A program made the translations under genes and the position numbers. DNA of 19,586 nucleotides from UMGS172 sp045636945 (GTDB lineage: Bacteria; Bacillota; Clostridia; Oscillospirales; Acutalibacteraceae), in assembly GCA_045636945.1 (NCBI GenBank), contig JAZTYO010000029.1, forward strand, positions 1 through 19,586, in the 5' to 3' direction. Below, in pieces: positions 15,242 to 19,586 of the stretch. Under the pieces are notes generated by a model. That model was given only the letters and a program-made list of their open reading frames with translations. It was not told where the DNA came from and searched no databases. The first letter of the stretch is position 1, and each line of letters begins with the position of its first letter.

Positions 15242-15298
15242 TTTTTATTTTTTCACATATACCTCACTATAAAATATAATGGTTATAGGAGGTTAAAA

Positions 15299-16102
15299 AT
15301 GGATAATCACGTATTTATGGCGCTGATAGCAACCCTCGGAACGTGGTTTGTTACGGCGCTTGGTGCGGCAACGGTAGTCTTTTTCTCAACGCCCAATCCC
15401 AAAGCACTCAACATAATGCTTGGATTTGCCTCGGGAGTTATGATTGCCGCAAGCTTTTGGTCTTTATTGCAACCCGCCATCGAGCGAGCAAATAGTTCAA
15501 AAGGGATGCCTGCATATATAGTAGCAACGGTTGGTTTTCTTTGCGGAGCGTTGTTCCTTTGGTGCTCGGACAAGGTGGTATCAAAAGCACGAAAAAAAGC
15601 CGAAATCTCCGAGGGTCAGCCTAATGAACGGTTGCGACGGATAATAATGCTTGTGCTATCCATAACACTGCATAATATACCCGAAGGTTTGGCGGTTGGT
15701 GTGGCTTTCGGCGCATTACAAAGCGGTGGAAACTATGCTGAAAACTTGATGGGTGCCGTTTCGGTAGCGGTGGGAATAGGCTTGCAGAATTTTCCCGAGG
15801 GTGCGGCAGTTTCGGTACCGCTAAGGCGCGAGGGCTATTCACGTAAACGTAGCTTTTTATTGGGTCAGGCATCGGGTATGGTTGAGCCTGTTGCAGGTGT
15901 TGTCGGTGCAGTGCTTGTATCGTACGTAGAGGCCATACTCCCCTATGCTTTATCCTTTGCTGCAGGTGCTATGGTACTCGTTGCGGTACACGAGCTCATC
16001 CCCGAATGTCAGCAAAATCAAAAAACTCAACCGTATTCTGCAACTATGGGCATTGTTTCAGGCTTCGCAACAATGATGCTTTTGGACGTTATGCTAGGAT
16101 GA
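15299..16102 (+). CDS. ZIP-family metal (zinc/iron) transporter, ZupT/GufA-like
   Basis: This 267-residue inner-membrane protein would import divalent metals such as zinc. Eight hydrophobic segments are separated by short loops, with a charged loop at about 95-120 (KARKKAEISEGQPNERLRR). The metal-site helices carry HNIPEG and QNFPEGAAVSVPL, and the later HELIPE near residue 236 is also typical. These are the hallmark His/Asn/Pro-Glu-Gly motifs of the GufA/ZupT branch. AGGAGG at 15287-15292 decides for ATG 15299. The only gene upstream is rnpB, whose terminator lies between, so it has its own transcript, possibly with the TATAAT-like box near 15273. It ends in a shared terminator with the nagA remnant. 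Confidence 0.92.
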   Translation: MDNHVFMALIATLGTWFVTALGAATVVFFSTPNPKALNIMLGFASGVMIAASFWSLLQPAIERANSSKGMPAYIVATVGFLCGALFLWCSDKVVSKARKKAEISEGQPNERLRRIIMLVLSITLHNIPEGLAVGVAFGALQSGGNYAENLMGAVSVAVGIGLQNFPEGAAVSVPLRREGYSRKRSFLLGQASGMVEPVAGVVGAVLVSYVEAILPYALSFAAGAMVLVAVHELIPECQQNQKTQPYSATMGIVSGFATMMLLDVMLG

Positions 16103-16121
16103 TACGGTTGAAGTGCAAAAT

Positions 16122-16162
16122 AAAACGACCCGAACAGGCTGTTGTCCTGCTCGGGTTGTTTT
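16122..16162. terminator. Bidirectional terminator between the ZIP gene and the nagA remnant
   Basis: Arms AAAACGACCCGAACAGG (16122-16138) and CCTGCTCGGGTTGTTTT (16146-16162) form a 17-bp stem with two non-Watson-Crick positions and a seven-base loop. The terminal T/A runs serve both directions. Confidence 0.8.
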
Positions 16163-16167
16163 ATGAT

Positions 16168-16791
16168 TTAAAATGTTTTACCGCCAATTATTACGGTGTC
16201 TATTGAAAGGTCATCGTTGAGCACCAGCAGGTCGGCATCAAAGCCTTCCTCTACCCTACCCTTGTTAAGACCGATTGAATTTGCGGGGGGTTCGGTTGCC
16301 ATTTTGACCGCCTCGTAAAGGTCGATTCCAAACTCAACCGCCCTTTTAACGCCGAACATCAGCGATCGAGAACCACCTGCCAGAGTGCCATCCTTTAAGG
16401 TGGCAACACCATTTTTCATATAAACGTCCAAACCGCCCGAATCATATACACCGTCGGGACAGCCTGCAGGACGAATGGTATCCGAAATCAGAATCATACG
16501 GTCACTGCCGAACATTCTGAAAAGTGCAAGCACAGCTGCCTTTTGCACGTGATTACCGTCACAGATAACCTCAGCATAAATATTCTTTTCCAAAGCGGCA
16601 CCGATAGGTCCGGGAGCACGGTGCAACATCGGCGACATTGTATTAAAGGTGTGAGTAAGGCTGTTGGCACCTGCCTCGATAGCCCTAACAGCATCATCGT
16701 AGGTGCAGTCAGTATGACCCAACGACACACTGCATTCACCTGCAACCTGCTTTACAAATTCGATACAACCGTCCATTTAGGGTGCAACGGT
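16168..16791 (-). pseudogene. nagA: N-acetylglucosamine-6-phosphate deacetylase, C-terminal remnant
   Basis: NagA removes acetate from GlcNAc-6-phosphate in amino-sugar use. About 202 residues of the C-terminal half are in frame, against about 380 for the family. Visible motifs are SLGHTDCTYDDA, NSLTHTFNTMSPMLHRAPG, AEVICDGNHV, LISDT, the GTLAGGSRSLMFGVKRAVE part, and the C-terminal small domain ending DTVIIGGKTF. The frame upstream of the first Met reads TVAP-stop-M (TAA at 16777-16779), where NagA has APEM. The Glu there is a metal ligand in the family and is replaced by a stop. The N-terminal half with the HxH metal site is absent, because plus-strand AraC sequence takes over at about 16791. 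It cannot be an active deacetylase. Confidence 0.85.
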
Positions 16792-17215
16792 ATTTTTTTG
16801 ACGTTTTTAAAACGCTTAAAGCTCTCAACATTCTTGAGATAATTGACGAGTATATGACCAGCACCAACCGTTTGACCGCCAAAGAACGCGACCTTGCTAA
16901 CGGTATTAGCAGTTATATTCACAAGTTTTACCAAAGGAAGCTGTCGGTAAAACTGCTTTGTGAAACCTTTGGTTGCAGTCGTACCACCTTAATGAACACC
17001 TTTAAGGAAAAATACGGTGTTACTCTCGGTGATTATATTACGCAGTATCGCCTCAAAAAAGCCGAAAAATGTTGCTTGGCAGTAAAAAGAGTATTAAGTC
17101 GATAGCCTTTGAAAACGGTTTTTCCGCCCAGAATTATTCTTCAAAGGTGTTTATTAAAAATCACGTTATGACCCCGACCGAGTTCAGAAATAAAGGCAAA
17201 CTATCAAACGACTAA
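16782..17215 (+). pseudogene. AraC-family transcription regulator, C-terminal remnant with a frameshift
   Basis: The AraC/XylS DNA-binding domain is recognisable: KLSVKLLCETFGCSRTTLMNTFKEKYG, then DYITQYRLKKAEK. It continues in a second frame as SKKSIKSIAFENGFSAQNYSSKVF and MTPTEFRNKG, to TAA at 17213-17215. The first frame ends at a TAG at 17103-17105. The frames rejoin if one A is added to the five-A run at 17065-17069 (GAA AAA ATG), so a one-base deletion split the gene. The N-terminal effector domain is missing. The remaining part starts at the junction with nagA. As a divergent neighbour it was probably the regulator of the amino-sugar locus, by the usual layout of such pairs (inference). 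Confidence 0.8.
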
Positions 17216-17239
17216 CAGGTAAAACAGTTGAACAAATGC

Positions 17240-17268
17240 AAAACGGCAAGCGTTAAGCCTGCCGTTTT
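17240..17268. terminator. Bidirectional terminator between the AraC remnant and the Cys-rich gene
   Basis: Arms AAAACGGCAAGC (17240-17251) and GCCTGCCGTTTT (17257-17268) pair over 12 bases with one wobble and loop GTTAA. A T run follows on plus and a matching A run precedes it for the minus strand. Confidence 0.85.
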
Positions 17269-17285
17269 TTGTTTTGCTTTTGCTT

Positions 17286-18107
17286 TTATTTTTCGTCGCT
17301 ACCGCAACCGCAGTCGTTATCAAACTCGCAGGGTCTCGGTGGAAAGAAATCATCGGTCGGGAATTTGATTCTGCGGAAAACGTCGCAGGGACTGTCGACC
17401 GAATCGTCACACTGCTTCTCGGGAATGCAGAAATCGTATACGGGTACCAGCATCTGGACGTTGCGTACCAACTGAATAACCGTAAACAGACCGAGTGTTG
17501 CAAGAACTGCCTTGTTGTCGGGCTCGTTGCAAGGGTCTATGCAACCGCCGACAACCGATGCAATACCTGCGGGGATATAACCGGGAAGATCGCAGTTGCA
17601 ACGGCATTCGGAAAGACGTGCCGACAGAGGTATGGGGTCAACAGCCTGAACAACACACTTGGGTGCATTCTTGCCCGATACTGTACGGTGGTTACAACCG
17701 TCGTCGGCAACAAACTCGTTCGAGAAGGTCTTAACGTTACCCTCACTGCCGTAGAGAATAGCCTTCTTGTTATAGAAACACACACCCTTTAAGCAAACGG
17801 GACAGGTATGCGGTGCCGAAAAGACATCCAAGGTGACGGCAAAGAAGAAGGTCAAGTCGCACGAGTAAAAGCCTCGGTTAAAGGTAATCTGCTCGACATC
17901 TATGTTCACGTCGATAACCTCTGCCGATTTCAATCTCACACTGCAGGCCGTATTTATAAGCTGTTGGTCATGAGGTGAAAAATACACCCTCATATCGGTG
18001 ACGCAGTCACGGTCACAGCAGGAATCGTATACTCTGCCCGCATCGATGCAAACGGCTTCCTTGAACGAAGTGCAGTCGGTGGGACAATTCTGTTTTATAT
18101 CTGCCAT
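17286..18107 (-). CDS. Cys-rich conserved clostridial protein of unknown function
   Basis: This 273-residue protein has 24 cysteines, mostly in an N-terminal cluster (MADIKQNCPTDC, then DSCCDRDC), a middle cluster (SECRCNC) and at the C-terminus (DNDCGCGSDEK). Between them are beta-type segments such as DMRVYFSPHDQQLI, SAEVIDVNIDVEQITFNRGFYS and LYGSEGNVKTF, and a QMLVPVYDFCIPEK stretch before the end. I recall proteins of this layout as common hypothetical proteins in Clostridia. There is no signal peptide and no membrane segment. A spore-coat or metal-binding structural role is conceivable but unproven. GGAGG lies 7 bases before ATG 18107, and a small GTCAGG/CCTGAC hairpin sits in the leader (about 18132-18151). 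It is divergent from uppP. Confidence 0.75.
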   Translation of the reverse strand: MADIKQNCPTDCTSFKEAVCIDAGRVYDSCCDRDCVTDMRVYFSPHDQQLINTACSVRLKSAEVIDVNIDVEQITFNRGFYSCDLTFFFAVTLDVFSAPHTCPVCLKGVCFYNKKAILYGSEGNVKTFSNEFVADDGCNHRTVSGKNAPKCVVQAVDPIPLSARLSECRCNCDLPGYIPAGIASVVGGCIDPCNEPDNKAVLATLGLFTVIQLVRNVQMLVPVYDFCIPEKQCDDSVDSPCDVFRRIKFPTDDFFPPRPCEFDNDCGCGSDEK

Positions 18108-18228
18108 AATATTCCTCCAAAAATGTATTTTGTCAGGCAATAAACCCTGACTTCTCTACATTTTATTCGGTATTTGCGGTTGTGTTACCGCAATACACGG
18201 CATAATATTAAACGTACACCGTAAAAAT

Positions 18229-18257
18229 TTGACAAACGGAAGATTTTGTTGTACAAT
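18229..18257 (+). promoter_or_regulatory. uppP promoter (near-consensus sigma-A)
   Basis: TTGACA (18229-18234, perfect) and TACAAT (18252-18257) are spaced by exactly 17 bases, giving a start near 18264 and a leader of about 20 bases. This predicts steady, strong expression of uppP and probably coaX. Confidence 0.85.
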
Positions 18258-18282
18258 AATTGTTTGTAGAGAAGGTGCTTTT

Positions 18283-19131
18283 ATGACAGAATTTATTGAA
18301 ATACTAAAATCAATACTTTACGGTATTGTTGAAGGCATTACCGAGTGGTTGCCAGTTTCCAGCACAGGCCACCTGATACTGTTTGAGGAATTGTGGTGGA
18401 AGGAATCCAACCCGAGCTTTATGGAGATGTTCCGTGTTGTTATTCAGCTCGGTGCTATCCTCGCAGTTATTGTGATGTACTTCAGAAAGCTTAATCCGTT
18501 TTCTCCAAAGAAGGATTCGATTGCAAAAAAATCGACCTGGGAAATGTGGTTCAAGGTCATTATTGCTTGCGTACCTGCTGCTGTTGTTGGTCTTCCCTTT
18601 GAGGATACCTTGGATAAATATTTTTACAACTTCCCGACGGTTGCAGCAACACTAATAATATACGGTATCGCATTTATTGTACTCGAGTCGACCAAGCGTT
18701 CCGAACCCCGTATAAACGACGTTTCCGAAATGTCGTACAAAACGGCACTTTTCATCGGACTTATTCAGCTTTTGTCGCTCATTCCCGGAACGTCGCGTTC
18801 AGGCGTTACCATCTTAGGTGCAATGTTGCTCGGTTGTTCGCGTGCCGTTGCCGCCGAGTTCTCGTTCTTCCTTGCTATCCCCGTTATGTTCGGTGCAAGC
18901 CTGCTTAAATGTGCCGCCTACGCCAAGGATATCGTTTCGGGCGAAGCACAAATGGTCAGCACGTTGGAGATTGTCGTTCTGTTGGTTGGACTCGTGGTAG
19001 CATTTATCGTATCTCTGCTCGCAATCCGTTTCCTGACCGAGTATGTCAAGAAACGCAATTTCAAACCGTTCGGCTACTACCGTGTAGGCCTCGGTGCCGT
19101 TTTGTTGGGATATTATTTTGTATTTATGTAA
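18283..19131 (+). CDS. uppP: Undecaprenyl-diphosphate phosphatase (bacitracin resistance protein)
   Basis: This membrane enzyme removes one phosphate from undecaprenyl diphosphate, recycling the lipid carrier for peptidoglycan and other wall polymers. The 282-residue length is normal. The first catalytic region GIVEGITEWLPVSSTGHL lies at 14-31 (Glu 17 and Glu 21, SSTGH), and the second, PGTSRSG, lies near 181-187. About eight membrane helices are visible and the C-terminus is hydrophobic (GYYFVFM). ATG 18283 has GAAGGTG 6-7 bases upstream and lies just behind a strong promoter. An upstream in-frame start would fall inside the promoter and is rejected. It is followed by coaX after 18 bases, so they form an operon. 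The enzyme is the target pathway of bacitracin. Confidence 0.96.
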   Translation: MTEFIEILKSILYGIVEGITEWLPVSSTGHLILFEELWWKESNPSFMEMFRVVIQLGAILAVIVMYFRKLNPFSPKKDSIAKKSTWEMWFKVIIACVPAAVVGLPFEDTLDKYFYNFPTVAATLIIYGIAFIVLESTKRSEPRINDVSEMSYKTALFIGLIQLLSLIPGTSRSGVTILGAMLLGCSRAVAAEFSFFLAIPVMFGASLLKCAAYAKDIVSGEAQMVSTLEIVVLLVGLVVAFIVSLLAIRFLTEYVKKRNFKPFGYYRVGLGAVLLGYYFVFM

Positions 19132-19149
19132 AATCAAAGGAGTTTTAAA

Positions 19150-19586
19150 ATGCTTATCTGTGTTGATATAGGCAACTCAAATATCACAATTGGTGTTTTT
19201 GATAAGGAAAATTTAAAGTTTACGGCACGTCTGGCAACCGACAGTCGCCGTACCTCTGACCAATATGCTATTGAAATCAGAGATATTATCCACATCTACG
19301 AGATTGAACGCAGTGAGATAACCTCTGCTGCCATTGCATCGGTTGTTCCGACCGTTGGCAGTGCTATTGAAAGATCTATCGAAAGACTTTTCGGTATCAA
19401 GCCGATAGTTTTAGGCCCCGGTGTTAAGACGGGTCTTAATATCAAGATTGACAACCCTGCTCAGCTTGGTGCCGACCTTGCCGCAGGTGCAGTCGGTGCT
19501 CTTGCCAAGTACCCTACCCCTTGTATTGTTATTGATATGGGTACTGCCACCACCATCAGCGTAATCGGTAAAAATGGTGAGTTTTT
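19150..19586 (+). CDS. coaX: Type III pantothenate kinase (partial, cut by window end)
   Basis: The enzyme phosphorylates pantothenate, the first step of coenzyme A synthesis, in the cytosol. About 145 N-terminal residues of about 255 are present. The start MLICVDIGNSNITIGVFD holds the DxGN phosphate-binding motif of the ASKHA fold. SRRTSDQYAIEI is near 33-44, SVVPTVG near 65, then PGVKTGLNIKIDNPAQLGADLAA with the conserved GADR-like segment, and IDMGTATTISV with the second Asp. AAAGGAG lies 7 bases before ATG 19150. The 18-base gap from uppP shows co-transcription. Clostridia commonly use CoaX in place of the CoaA type. Confidence 0.96.
   Translation, partial: MLICVDIGNSNITIGVFDKENLKFTARLATDSRRTSDQYAIEIRDIIHIYEIERSEITSAAIASVVPTVGSAIERSIERLFGIKPIVLGPGVKTGLNIKIDNPAQLGADLAAGAVGALAKYPTPCIVIDMGTATTISVIGKNGEF

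Noticed and set aside
15029..15298. 90-codon extension upstream of the ZIP transporter
   Set aside because: It lies inside RNase P RNA and its terminator; AGGAGG at 15287-15292 fixes the start at 15299.
16752..16934. 60-codon minus-strand frame over the nagA/AraC junction
   Set aside because: It is antisense to the AraC remnant, out of frame with nagA, and has no family resemblance.
1..19586. CRISPR array
   Set aside because: No regularly spaced repeat units were seen anywhere in the window.

Overview
The window looks like a chromosome segment from an anaerobic, low-to-moderate-GC Gram-positive bacterium, most likely a clostridium of the Oscillospirales type. This rests on a C. symbiosum-like pyruvate phosphate dikinase, AGGAGG-type ribosome binding sites, a type A RNase P RNA, a SipW/TasA-type signal peptide, and a Cys-rich protein of a kind I associate with Clostridia. 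All identifications are by eye from motifs; no search was run.

Left edge (1-3458): bases 1-130 look like the left end and leader of an IS200/IS605-type element whose transposase would start at base 7 and run off the window. ppdK (minus strand) follows, with its own promoter and terminator. The 500-base gap behind ppdK has no intact gene, but it holds a frameshifted scrap of an AraC-family regulator.

Phage head island (3459-9470, minus strand): eight tightly packed, intact genes lie in the order small terminase, large terminase, portal, prohead protease, HK97-type capsid and three connector/completion-type proteins, then stop at a strong terminator. No integrase, repressor, replication, tail or lysis gene is visible, and cellular genes lie on both sides. 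This head-only cassette is the best candidate in the window for an undescribed system: a domesticated capsid, a GTA-like or satellite-like packaging unit, or a neatly trimmed prophage.

Central region (9613-12830): a two-S1-domain RNA-binding protein and a class II fructose/tagatose-bisphosphate-type aldolase (plus strand) converge on a YibE/F-family membrane protein (minus strand). ppdK and the aldolase both belong to central carbon flow (PEP/pyruvate interconversion and triose-phosphate chemistry).

Right region (12958-17215) mixes housekeeping and decay. A SipW-type secreted surface protein reads through in one frame but has three in-frame stops and no frameshift. rnpB has a near-consensus promoter and terminator, and is followed by a ZIP metal transporter. 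A nagA remnant and an AraC-family regulator remnant then meet head to head, both lacking their 5' halves, as expected from one deletion across a divergent gene pair.

Right edge (17286-19586): a Cys-rich conserved clostridial protein of unknown function is divergent from uppP (undecaprenyl-diphosphate phosphatase, with a strong sigma-A promoter). uppP is followed 18 bases later by coaX (type III pantothenate kinase), which is cut by the window end.
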